This document shows positions 11,926 to 24,238 of a stretch of DNA of 64,000 nt, piece by piece (the stretch's first letter is position 1; every line of letters begins with the position of its first letter). The translations under genes were made by a program, and so were the position numbers. The DNA is from Paramecium sonneborni. Taxonomy: Eukaryota > Ciliophora > Oligohymenophorea > Peniculida > Parameciidae. The notes under the pieces were generated by a model that made no database searches, had not been told where the DNA came from, and saw only the letters and a list, made by a program, of their open reading frames with translations. The stretch covers positions 124,001 to 188,000 of the forward strand of contig CAJJDN010000176.1 of the NCBI GenBank assembly GCA_905182985.1, written 5' to 3'.

Positions 11926-14900
11926 TCATTTTCGAGTAATCTTTTAAAATGGATTAATTTTAAGTTTCTGTTAATCTTTATTTCTTTTTTATTGGATTAC
12001 CAATTTTCCTGATAATTTAGTTACTTCACTAATTGGTGTCATATTTAATTGAGCCATCGAAGGCATCCCTGTACTGCATTTAGTATTTGTATTATCCTTA
12101 ATATTATATGATATTTATAAATTGCCATTTCTTTCCGTTTCTAAATTATCATCAAATGTTTATGATTTCTAAGTTTATACAACATCAAATTATTAACTTA
12201 TTTAATTTGATTTATCTGATGTAAATTAAATACTCATATTATCTCTATGTTTTGTATTGCTTCTTCTTGTATTAGTAGATCTAACAAAATATTTAAATAA
12301 CAAATTTACTTCTAAGTATCTTAATATTCATATTCAGTCTATGTATTCGATTTATTATGAATCACTGTCGATTTTCTAGATGGTCTTACATTTTATCGAC
12401 TAAGAAGACCAAATAAACAAGATTATCTAGAATCATTATGACTTTTCTTTTTTATATGTTCCTTTTAAGTTGATTTTATAATTTATTTCAAATATTTAGC
12501 AGCTACAGACTTTAATTTTGTTGGATTCGATAGATACTAAATCAATTTATATCTAGTCTTTTAAAATTTTTCAATCAGTTAACTCATTTCTTCTAATTAA
12601 TATATAATCTGTTTGCCAAGTTTCAATGATAATACAATAAATTTATTTGTTGTTGGTTGATAAGGAATGTTATTCCAATTAAGCATTTCATTTATTTATT
12701 AAATAAATTAGTCAATCAAATTCAATTATTCTTAGTATTCTTTTTTTTTCTCTTATTAAATCCAACAATGAAGAATCAGAATTTGACAACGTAATTATCT
12801 AATTTCTTTTTAAGGAAATATAAGAAATCTATCATATATTTCTAATGCCATTTATAAATAATTAATGGCTTAACTATAATTTGAATGATATGCTTGATAG
12901 ATTCCTAATTTTTAAAGAGTATATCCATAACATTCATCAACTTTTCTTTTTTTGAGAACATTATGAAGTTGATATAATTTATCCAAAAGTTTATCATAAT
13001 CTTAATTTCGAAACAATGAATAAATTTTCAATAAATAGTTAAAAATAACTGAATTAATTTAATGTTATTTTTCTTCAATAGACAATCTTAGAAATTAATT
13101 GTTAAAGTAAGGTTTGACAGTTTCTGACAAATATCCAGTATGATAATTAAATTATTTGATTTATCCTTTGATAATTGAATTAATAGACAGAGCTTTAGTT
13201 TTGATGGCAGCAATTAATTTCATAATTTTAAGTCTGATGTGAATTTATAGGATATAAGAGTTAGTTTTGGATTAATTAAATGTTTTATTTGCTTTTTAAT
13301 AATATCTAAGAGAACTAATTAACATTCCATTGCATTCAAAGATAGCTGCCATAATTAATTATAGACGTGCAATATATCTTGATTTAAAATAGGCATTTCT
13401 TCGATATAATTCTTTAAATTATTATTGATATTCATAACATATTTCACTTGCAGCACCACTATCATCTTATTCAACAAGTATTCTAAGAATTTCAATAACT
13501 ACTTCAATAACTTCATCTGATAAGATATCAAATTTCTTCTGTCTGGCATATTTAACTTTTCTTAAACATTTTAATGCATTTTCTTTATCATGAATAGAGA
13601 AATAAACTTTACCTAAATGAAAGTCAAGAACATTAATATTTTCACATGCTTAATTATCAAATGTTAACATTTTAGATGTATACTATTTACCACTTTCCAT
13701 TTATTCTTTGGTAATTTATCTTTAAGTTTCGTCTTCAATATAAACAAGTTTAGTAGTTGGAAAGTATTGATCATACAATAATTTAGATATTTCTAAATTA
13801 AGCATGGCTGATACTGATTATAGAGTCTTTTCACATAATAAACCATTTATAAAGAGGGATTAAGTATAAAGCATGAAATTTTTGAGATTGAACTTTAATT
13901 GAGATGATAAATCATATTACATAAGATAAATTGCCTTATTATATTGATGATCACTTATATAATGATCTATAAAGAACAAATCTAAAAATATTGCTTTTCT
14001 CATTTCAATTATCCCATTAAATTTTTAATTTCTACTTAACTTTGGTCTCGTTTATCTCTTCCTTTTATAATTTTATTCTTGAATCAATTATTTTAAATGA
14101 TTTATTATATTAAATGGCTTATCTCTCATCTTTGTTATTAATTCTAATATTAAATAATAATGAAATGAATCTTATGATAAAGTAAGTTAACACACATTCT
14201 TACATATAGAAAGCAAAGTAGTCTACTATTCTAAACTAAATCCTTCTTTTACTACTGAACTCAACTTTCTCCATACTGAATAATGCAATTAAGCATAAGC
14301 TATTTAAACTTAATTTTTTGAGACTTCCAAAAATTAATCACAAATTATATTAAAATTTTGAGTATAAAAAAGAGATGAATAAAGCATTTAATAATATAAA
14401 TACTATTCCTATGATAATTCTTTCTTCTTTTTCCTCTCCAACCCAAAATTGAATTACTATAACTCTTTTTATTCATTCTCTTCATCATCATCATCTAATT
14501 GGACTTATATCACATTTTATGATATCTATTATTCTTATTCTTATTCTTATTAATTTTTCTCTTATTCTATTTTTACTATTTCTTATTTTATTATCTTCTC
14601 CAAAGTTGCTATTATTGATTTCAATTCCTCTAATATCTAATCAAATGAATTAGTCTCAAAAAATTTCAATCGAACCAATCCTAAAAATAATGCATCCAAA
14701 TTATCAGAAAATAATTCATCATACATTATTACATATTTACCATAATATGTTTCTCCTTCTGGTAAATTCTTTCTCTTTCTCCTTAATTTCTTTATTTATC
14801 CCATCTCCTTACTCAAATCTTTAAAGTATGCAATTATATCTAAAACAGCTCCAAAGTCTCTATCAAAATCTCTATAAAATAAATTTATTTTCTATTCATT

Positions 14901-16091
14901 TGCTGTCTTAAATTTAATTTATGGATCCTTACCATCCAAATCTAATAAATTTTATATTCTACCAAAACTTTACAACTTAAATTTCTTCACCTTACTAACC
15001 CAAAATACTGTATTTAATGTTACATTCAATCTATAAAGATATGTATGATAACAATTGTATAATATCTATATTAAGTTTAATGAAAGTTAAAGATGACAAA
15101 TATGAGACAATTACATTTTATTACTATTAAGATATTCACTCAATTCCTATAAACTATAATCAAAATGTTCATAAAATATTAATACTCTATGAACTTCTTA
15201 CTTATCTAAAGATGGTTTTTCATTAAATAAAAAATAAACATCATCAATTGTAATTAAATATTTTGTGATTCTATGACTGTATTATTGAATCATTAAAGAT
15301 ATTAACAATTAATTTAAACGAGGAGAACATTCAAAATCAAATACATGCATCAATTCCATCATTTCAGCTGCTTCTCTCTTCTTCTTCCTCTTACCTTTCT
15401 ATGGAGATTAATTTATAAGCTATGTATTCACTAACTTACTTTATCTCTTCGTAAATACTAATGGACTCTCTCCATCATGTTTGTCTTATTAAAAATTCCT
15501 TTTTACTTCTAACAATTGATTAAAAGATTATAAATTCGAGTTTAAAGATGTTTCCACATTAAAATATGTATCCAAAACAAAAAATGATGCAAATTAACTA
15601 TTGTTGATAGCATCTTCTACTTTAATTGGACTCAGTATGAAAGGCTTTTATGGCTCACATAGTATAACTGCTTTACAGTTAATACTATACTGGTAATCTT
15701 AATAAGCAAATGCTATAGATAACTCATAATTTGTAGTTATGTCTTCTTCTTTCGATTATAAGATGTATGATTTTATTTTTACATCTGAATACTCCATTAT
15801 TTTCAAATAATTATCATCTCTTTTTTAAGCCGGTTTTTTCTTAGTTGTTTTTTTTTTTTATTTCTCAGTCTCCTCCTCATCAGATCGACTTATAACTTTT
15901 TTTTAACTAGTATTTAAAATTAGTAGCTCAGGTTTTTAGCTTTGCTCCTTGTTAAAGTCTTCTTGATCCTCATTTATTCCTTTATTGTATTCTACCTAAT
16001 TTAGAATCTCATCCTCTTAAACTGCCATTTTAATCTAATTTTATATTAACGCTTCTTATCCTTTTTTAGCTTTACTACAAGTTATTCCCAT
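11926..16091 (-). CDS. Large acylation-signal helical-repeat protein, paralog 2
   Basis: 1,378 residues, ATG 16091, TGA 11928-11926, with one 29-nt intron at 12281-12309 near the 3' end. Begins MGITCSKAKK, again a myristoylation/palmitoylation-type start. Acidic and Gln-rich N-terminal linker, long helical body with TPR-like segments (DKENALKCLRKVKYARQ), polar C-terminal third ending INPFQKITRK. It aligns by eye along its length with the gene 200 bp downstream, so the pair is a tandem duplication; only this copy has the intron. Function unknown; a membrane-associated scaffold is an inference from the N-terminus and repeats. Confidence 0.85.
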
Positions 16092-16238
16092 TAAATAAAT
16101 TTTGTAAATGACCAAAACTTTAATTTTATTAAATCATTTATAAAGTGCAATCATTTTAAAACAAATGTTGTTACTTCTTGTACATTTTCTAACATACCCA
16201 AGATCAAGTAATTAATTTAAATATAATATATAATACAT

Positions 16239-17504
16239 TCATTTAATAGATACTATCTTCCTTAATTTTCTTTTCATTTCTTTTTAAGTAAATTTATACA
16301 ATTCCTGTTTATTAAATTACAATTTATACTCAAATTTCATAAATGAAGAAACATAGTATCCACACGAATATATATCTTTTTACTTTTCATAATTATCAAC
16401 ATAGCATTTTCTAAATTTCTAATTAAGAAATTTAGCAATAGCTTTAATAAAAGGACTTGGATTTATCTTATTTTATTTAGTTCTTAATGAATCATACAAA
16501 GTTATTATTTCATTTTTTAAATCAAACAAAAGAAAAACCCAATGCATATTATTAATATTGACAGGAAAACCAATCTTTCCATAAACTTATTTCATATCAT
16601 AATTAAGTTCTTTATAAAAACGAAACTCCTGTTTTAATAATTCTTCAGCTTTTTTCGTAAAAATTATTATATCATCACATACTCCAAATGAAGTTGTAAC
16701 ATAACTTGGAACAAATAATATCCTATTAATCTTAATCCTATCTTCCAACTTTTATTCATTAATTTTCTACTCACTCTTTTTGTTTAGATATTCCACTAAA
16801 GAATCAATCAAACTTGAAGTTACCCATTAAGTTGAATCACTTTTTATTATACTTTCATCTCTGTCGCTTATCGATTGATTATAAACTACCCAAATTTTTT
16901 GATAAATTTATTTAAAACTACCATCATCTTCATTTGATTTACTTCTTAATATCTCATTCTTTTCATTCATTATAATAATCTTATCTCTCTTCTAATCTAT
17001 GTTTTCTTATTTAATCTTCCTTGTATCTTCTAAATTCTAAGGTAGACTCTATTACTTCTTAATACTTTCCAATTAATTATGACTATGATCATCTATTAAA
17101 TAATCCATACTTATCTATAGATGATACTCTTCTTTTTTCGAATTGATATTAAACACACCTTCCTAAATTTTAAATTCAGGATTGCTATTCTCATCATACT
17201 TAATTTTATAACACTTTCCTTTAATTTATTCAACAGAATCATTTTTTAAATAAGTGTCACTTTAACAATAAAATCTTAAATGAGTCTATAAAATCAATCT
17301 ATCAAAACCATGAGGAATGGGATTTATTTTAATATAATATATTCTCTATTCATTTAACATTTTATCAAATAATGAATATTCTCTTATTTCTCTTAGTGGG
17401 ACTTTAAGAATTATTTACTTTTTTTCAATTTACTATGAAATTTATTCATTATTTTTTGAAAAATATCCAAAAGGTAATTCAATAAATTATGAACCTCTAT
17501 ACAT
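16239..17504 (-). CDS. Ulp1/SENP-type cysteine protease (C48 family)
   Basis: 421 residues in one open frame, ATG 17504 to TGA 16241-16239. Ulp1 enzymes cleave SUMO or related ubiquitin-like proteins. The C-terminal ~150 residues show the family order: NMHWVFLLFDL with the catalytic His (~residue 318), TLYDSLR with the Asp (~332), KQKDIYSCGYYV with the oxyanion Gln and catalytic Cys (~383). The usual D before CG is replaced by S. The N-terminal 250 residues are charged and lack a known domain, as is common for substrate-targeting regions. It starts 380 bp from the divergent cathepsin B gene. Activity toward SUMO versus another modifier cannot be told. Confidence 0.8.
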
Positions 17505-17883
17505 TCTATAGATCTCAAAATTTATATTTTTAGATTAATTTATATATCAAATTATATAATATATAGAATAATGCGATGAATTTTTTCTACAGGATTAATG
17601 TATATAATTTATAAATACTACAATAATTAATAATTTTTTAGAATGTTAAAAGAATTTAAATAAAATATTATCCTTTGTAATATGTAATTATTATTAGATA
17701 AGAAATTTGAGGTAGATTTGCTTAGAAATGTAAAATGTTAATAGAATGAAGGAATGTAAATTAAGTAACGATATGATGGGGATAAGTGGGTTAATTAAAT
17801 TATATATATATATAAAGGTGATTTAATGTAAATTAAAGTGAATATTAATAAAAAATAAATAAATAATAATATTAATAAAGGAA
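17505..17883. promoter_or_regulatory. Divergent intergenic region
   Basis: 379 bp between the minus-strand Ulp1-like gene and the plus-strand cathepsin B gene; must contain both start regions. Contains an AT repeat run near 17801-17812. No specific site identified. Confidence 0.4.
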
Positions 17884-18893
17884 ATGTTTATTATTACATT
17901 AATTACGTCAGCGTTGGGTTTGAGATTCTAATCTTAAAGTTTTTATGATTTTATCAATTCTCAACAATCAACATGGATTTCTGGACATAATGAGAGATGG
18001 GAATAATTTAATGAAGCAACATTAAAGACTTAGATGGGAACATTTTTAGATGAACCTGAATTTATGAAATTATAATAAAAGTAGGAAGAGGAATTACAAA
18101 ATTTGGAGATCCCAGAGAATTTTGATTCTAGAGAATAATGGCCAAATTGTGAATCAATAAAAGAGGTTAGAGATTAATCTACATGTGGTTCATGTTGGGC
18201 ATTTGGAGCAGCAGAAGCAATGAGTGATAGATTATGTATAGCAACAGGGAAATAGACAAGAATATCAACAGAAGATTTACTAACATGTTGTGGAATAACA
18301 TGTGGTATGGGATGTAATGGTGGATTTCCAAGTGGAGCATGGAATTATTTTAAAAATAAAGGATTAGTAACAGGTGATCTATATAATGATAATTAATGGT
18401 GTAGACCATATACATTTCCACCATGTGATCATCATGTTGATGATGGAAAATATGGTCCATGTGGTGATTCATAACCAACACCTGCATGTATTAAATCATG
18501 CACAACTTAATCAGGAAGAAATTATGATTCAGATAAAATAAGATCAGTTGATTCATATTCAGTATCATCTAAAGTTGAATAAATTTAGAATGAAATTATG
18601 ACATATGGTCCTGTTGAAGTAATATATTTATCATATTATAATTATAGGCATCATTTACAGTATATGAAGATTTCTTAACTTATAAATCTGGTGTTTATTA
18701 ACATGTTACTGGAGCTAGTCTTGGAGGACATGCTGTTAAAATTATTGGATGGGGTATTGAAAATAATGTACCATATTGGTTGGTTGTTAATTCATGGAAT
18801 GAAGGATGGGGAGAAAATGGATTATTTAAAATACTTAGAGGATCAAACCATGTTGGTATTGAAGGTGGAATTAATGCTGGTAGATTAATTTGA
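17884..18893 (+). CDS. Cathepsin B-like cysteine protease (C1A)
   Basis: 326 residues; exon 1 17884-18618, intron 18619-18647 (29 nt), exon 2 to TGA 18891-18893. Begins with a short hydrophobic signal peptide ([12 protein letters not shown]). The mature enzyme shows [14 protein letters not shown] with oxyanion Gln and catalytic Cys (~104), [11 protein letters not shown] with catalytic His (~273), and [13 protein letters not shown] with the active-site Asn. The paired histidines in [13 protein letters not shown] match the cathepsin B occluding loop, so carboxydipeptidase activity is likely. Expected in food vacuoles/lysosomes. The intron was located because removing it restores [13 protein letters not shown]. 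Confidence 0.95.
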
Positions 18894-18943
18894 TATTCAA
18901 TTAATTTACATTAATTTACATTAATTATTTTTATTATCTCATT

Positions 18944-20812
18944 ATGATTTAACTCAATTGTCCAATTCATGACTTTCCAATCATATTTGTTCAATCTACT
19001 AAAGAAAAACTAAATTCTAGACTTATTTGCTAGAATTGCGAAAAAATTAATCAAGGTTGTCCTTGTGATAATATCTAAAAATTTAATTAAATCATTCTAG
19101 AGGAATAAAAACTAATACAAAATGAAAAACAAAACATTCTTAAAGAATTTGAATCATTTTCTAATCCTTTACATAAACTATTAGATAATTTTGTACTTGA
19201 AATAAATTCTACTATCAAAATCATTCATTAAGAGCTCTCTAAAATTTAAAATGATATTCATGAATATTACAAACTCATTATTAATTATGATCCGTAATAA
19301 ATATCACTTACTGATTTAGAAAAAATTTCTAATTTTATATATTCCCCAAGAGAACAATATAATTTAAAATCTAAGTATTTTTAATTTGTAAAAGTCATAT
19401 AAATACTAATTAACTTATAGAATCACTATTGTCAAATGATAAAAAAATGTTTTGAGTAACTTTAAAATGATTTGGCAAATTATGAACATTTATATAATTT
19501 TAATATTTCTGCTTCCAAAGTTTGTAATGCTATTGCTATCAAATAAAATAATGATGAATATCTTGTAGCCTTAGCTCTAGAAAACTCACTCTAAACCTAT
19601 GAATATTAATCAAATAAGAAAGATTTTAATTTAAAATAAACCTTAAAACATCATAAACACAATATTGCATGTACTATTTTTAGTGACGATAAAAATTATT
19701 TAATCTCAGGAGGAGGTACTTATGATAAAAAGATGAACATATATAAAGAATCAAATATTAAAAATATGTATGATTTAATTGTTCAAGTAATTCATTAAGA
19801 TTCCATTAATAGCATCATCTCTACTCCTAATAATGAAGATTTAATATCAGCCTCAGGTAATTATATTTTTCTTATACCATATAATCAAATTACTTAGATA
19901 TCAATAAATAATAATACTCAAAACTAAATTAAAAAAATTAATATTAAAGATCATCTACAAGAATATTCATTAGATCTTGCTCATAATAATACAGTTTATT
20001 AATTAAGTTATTTTTTTATTGAAAATCTAAAATAATTCCTTTCATGTAGTTTTGATAAACAAGTTCTTATATGGTAAAAACCAAATGACTCTTGGCTAAT
20101 CATTAATAAAATAAAACTGTAGCATTCTGTTTATAGATGTTGTATCATCAGTGAAAATGAAATAGTTATTTAAGAGAATTTGACCAAAGAATTAACTTTT
20201 TATGATAAGATTTCTAAAGAAAATTAATACCAGAAAAGTTAAATTAAAAAATTTTAATTTGAGGATTTAAATTACGATTAATCATTCAACTTTCCTATTG
20301 TATTTATTTAATCATAAAAATTACTTGTTATAAAACATAACAAAAAAATTGTGTTTCTAAAATTAAGAAAAAATGGTCGATTTTATAAAGAAAATGAAAA
20401 AGATGGAGAAATGGGAGCAATATCTCCAGATGGTTAAATATTTTTAAAATTTAATAAAAATCAATCAAATTTGGAAATTTACTAATTAAATTCAAAATTT
20501 TAAATAAATAAGCAAGAATTTGAAAAAAAGTACTTAACAACTTAACTAAATTTATATCAAAACAATGGTAATTAAAAACAAATCGATTAGAAAAATTTGG
20601 ATTAAATAAAATAAAATAATGTTGATTAACAATAATCTAACATTTAAAAATCCTAAATTTTAGAAAAAAACGATAAAAATAAAAACTAGAAAGATATTTA
20701 AGAAAAAAACAATGATAATATAGAATAAAATCAAACTGATATAAAGCAAAATAATGATAAAAAAAAATTTAATGATGAGAATTTATATTAGTTAATTTAA
20801 TTTTAAGATTGA
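18944..20812 (+). CDS. WD40-like protein with N-terminal Cys motif
   Basis: 622 residues in a single frame with no intron. The N-terminus has paired cysteines (LICQNCEKINQGCPCD), suggesting a small zinc-binding element, then a coiled-coil-like helical region. From about residue 240 WD-type blades appear: HKHNIACTIFSDDKNYLISG, then HQDSINSIISTPNNEDLISA and FLSCSFDKQVLIWQK. The last ~110 residues are extremely Asn/Gln/Lys-rich and probably disordered. This arrangement is frequent among uncharacterised Paramecium proteins. Starts 50 bp after cathepsin B. No partner can be inferred. Confidence 0.8.
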
Positions 20813-21260
20813 AAATTTTATCGATATATAGAAAAAGTTTTTATTCTAAATAAAATATATATTTTAATTAATTTAAGAAAACTATTTAAATTTAAATTTG
20901 AAATCAGCAAAGCCTAAAACTAGAAAATAAACTAATTTTTTTTTTAAAATATATTTTATTTTTATATCTAATTTGATTTTATTATAAAAGTAAGAATATA
21001 AAAGCAATTTGAAATTCTAATCATTTGAGAAAAGGCATAATAAAAAAAATATTTTAATTAATTTTCTTAAAAGAATATTGATATTGTCAATAACTGTTTA
21101 TGGTTAGTTTGAATTAGAAGATAATTTGATCTGATATGATATTGAAAATGTGAATTAGTATTAGAAAATAAGGTAGATAAAATGAAATAAAGAAGGAGAG
21201 TAATAAATTTGAATATAAATATGGGAGTATATAAAATAAATAAAATTTATATTAATAAAA
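20813..21260. other. AT-rich intergenic stretch
   Basis: 448 bp between two plus-strand genes, without coding pattern; presumably terminator of one and promoter of the next. Confidence 0.5.
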
Positions 21261-24210
21261 ATGTCGCGTTCAAATATTCCTAGATAATTGCCACGTAGAT
21301 ATTGTGTATTATTATTTCAGCATTACAATAAAAGAGAGTAGGAGAAGGGGAAATGCCATTTGGTGGATATTAATAACTATCATAACCAGCAGAGAAGAAA
21401 GTTGATTTTGTAAATTCAAATATGGAGCAATAAGAAATAGAAGATGAAAATGAGGAGGAAGTAATTGTTTAAGTATTGAAGAGTTAAGAAATTGTAACCT
21501 GCACCAAATCATGACAGTGGAATGACATATACAAATTTCATGAATGATGATATAATTTATAATTGTTTCTCTTTGGGAGACCGAATAGGAGCAAGAATAA
21601 ATAGATTATTACATTGTGATCCACCGAGACTTACATTTGTAGATCGTTTAAACAAATTAGAATGGGAATAAATAGTAAATCCATTTTCTTTGAGTGAAAA
21701 AGATAAAGCGTAGATTGTACCTGATAGAGTATTGTATTAGATTAATAATATAGACAGTAGTAGTGAAAATAATTGGTACATCTTAATTGTAGATGGATAC
21801 AAATATTTAACATCCATTTGTTAGGATGCATGTAATAAATATAAAGAATGGATGTTATTTATATAAACCAAAAAATGAAGATAATTAACCAAGAGAGTTT
21901 ACTAATGCCATTTATAATTATGAAAGCAATTGTATAACAAATATAGTGGATGGAGAGAGAGAGAGAGTAACATGTGAATTAGAGTTATTAACTGCATTTT
22001 CAACTAATTTCTGCGATATGCGTATGGCAACTAATAGTAGAGCATAATGGAATGAGGAAATACTGATTAATATCCCTGCAGATGAATTCTATAAATCAGA
22101 TACTATTATTTTATTTGAACTTCTTGATTTTCATCCTATTTATTTGTAGTAACATAATAGTGCATTTTTGGATTCAGATAATTTCTATCGTATTGCATGG
22201 GGTTATGCTAGACCTAATGGATTATGTAAATTACATTTAGGAATAAGCAAAATTTAATTATATAAGTATTTGTTTGATACAAATTAATTGAAATCAGTCA
22301 GTAGAAGAGAATCAATACCTTTAGTATATTTTGATTTCCTTTGGCTTGATAAAGTAGAGTATGATGCAGTTTTGAATGTTTATTTAGGAACTTAACCTAA
22401 ACCATAATTTATTGAAATTTATGGTAAGAGTTAAAGTACAAGTGTCTTTGAAATTGAAAAAGGTGATGAAGAAGCTAAAGATAAGGTCAAACATTCTGTT
22501 GTTATAGAAAAAATTATAGAATAGAGAGTAGAAGAAATTACAGATCAAGAAAAAATTAATTTAAGAAGACGTCGTTATTTAGGAGATAAAGAAGATCATA
22601 TACCAGATAAAATTGCTTATAAATTTGCAAGTGCTCCTTTGGGATGTTATAGATTAACATTCAATAAATATGGTAATTATTTGGCTTGTGCTTGTACTTA
22701 TAAAAATTCAAAAACAATAATAAAATTATTTGATGTAGAAACAGGATAACATTTTGCAACCTATAAAGGTCATAGGAATATTATACATGATTTATAATTT
22801 TCATAGAATTCTCAATATTTAATAACAGTATCCAGTGATTATACAGCAAAAGTTTGGAGTGTACCTTAACATTCAGGTGATATAGTGAGTGAAGAAGAAT
22901 CGGATTTATTATTAATATGCACTTTATAACATCCATCTTTTGTTTATGCTGGTTTATTTTTGATGGATAGTAAGGTTCCTGTAGTAGCAAGTTGTTGTTT
23001 TGATAGTAGAATGCGTATATGGTAATTTGAATCAAATTAATCATTATAAATAATGGATGAACCAATTTAACAAGAGATAATTTCATATGATGGAATATCA
23101 TTTGATTAATTTGATAATTTAGGGAATCACAGACATCCAAATTGTATAGTGTATGATGGTGCAAAATGTTTATATGTAGGAGATTCATTAGGAAATATTC
23201 ATTTTTTTGATATAAATTTATCTGGAGGTAGTTATATAGCTAGGAGATTGAGTTTGATAGCAATATAAGAAATTAGTGGTAATGCAATAAATTAAATTTA
23301 ATTGATGCCTCCTGAATGTTAAGATTTATTGATTCATACTAGAGATAATTGTATTCGTATAGTTGATTTTAAATCAGGAGATAGTAAATTTCATGATCAT
23401 GATGTAATATATGGTTCAGTAAATAATCGTTTTTTTGGATCTCAATCAGTAAAAATAGCATGTAGAAGTGTTCCTAGTCCAAGAGGAGATTACGTTTTAT
23501 CAGGTAGTGAAGATGGTAAACCACATCTTTGGAGTAATCTAACATAAACATTACCTACTGATTTATTTTAATTTAATGTAATTGGTCCAGTTGCAGATGT
23601 TACTTGGAATCATGGATATCATATGATAGCTATTGCTGGTTTTGGAGATGAACATCCTATATTAGTATATGTTTGGGAAAGAGAAGGTGAACTTAATTTT
23701 ATTGAAGCTAAAAAATTATAAGATGAAATTAAAATCAAACATAGAGAACAAGAAGATATTGTTTTTAATATCTAAGCTAAATAAACACTTAGTAGATTCT
23801 AATAATCTATTTAAGCTTAAGGATTATTTTAACCATAATTTGCTCAATAATCATCATAACTTCCTTTTCAATCCTAATCTATTTTTAATTAGTAATAACC
23901 TCCTAATTAATCAAAAACTAATACATAAACTTTACCTTTTGGATCATCAGCACCTTTTGGTTAACCATAATAATAACCTTTCAATTAATAATAATAATTA
24001 CCTTTTAATTAAGAATAATAATATTTACCTTTTGGTTAATAATAATAAACTTAAGGTGCTTTTCAATAATCCTAAGGTTCTGCTCCATTTGGTTAATCAT
24101 AAACAGTAGATCCTTTTGGTTAAATGCCTTTCTAATAATAATAATAATAAGTACCTCCAAATAATCCTAATACACCTTACAATGCAAACTATCAAATGCC
24201 ATTTTAATGA
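21261..24210 (+). CDS. AHI1: Jouberin/AHI1, ciliary transition-zone WD40 protein
   Basis: 956 residues, four exons; introns 21295-21320, 21461-21488 and 21729-21753. Animal AHI1 is a ciliary transition-zone/basal-body protein mutated in Joubert syndrome. The N-terminal half carries the C2-like region (TVVVKIIG, then HPFVRMHVINIKNGCYLYKP, and DTIILFELLDF). WD40 blades span roughly residues 425-790, with family-diagnostic stretches HRNIIHDLQFSQNSQYLITV, HPSFVYAGLF and HTRDNCIRIVDF. The SH3 domain of vertebrate AHI1 is absent; instead the last ~135 residues are a Gln/Asn/Phe/Gly-rich, prion-like tail. Phase is consistent across all introns to TGA 24208-24210. Confidence 0.9.
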
Positions 24211-24238
24211 TTATATATATATATATATTTTATAAAAT

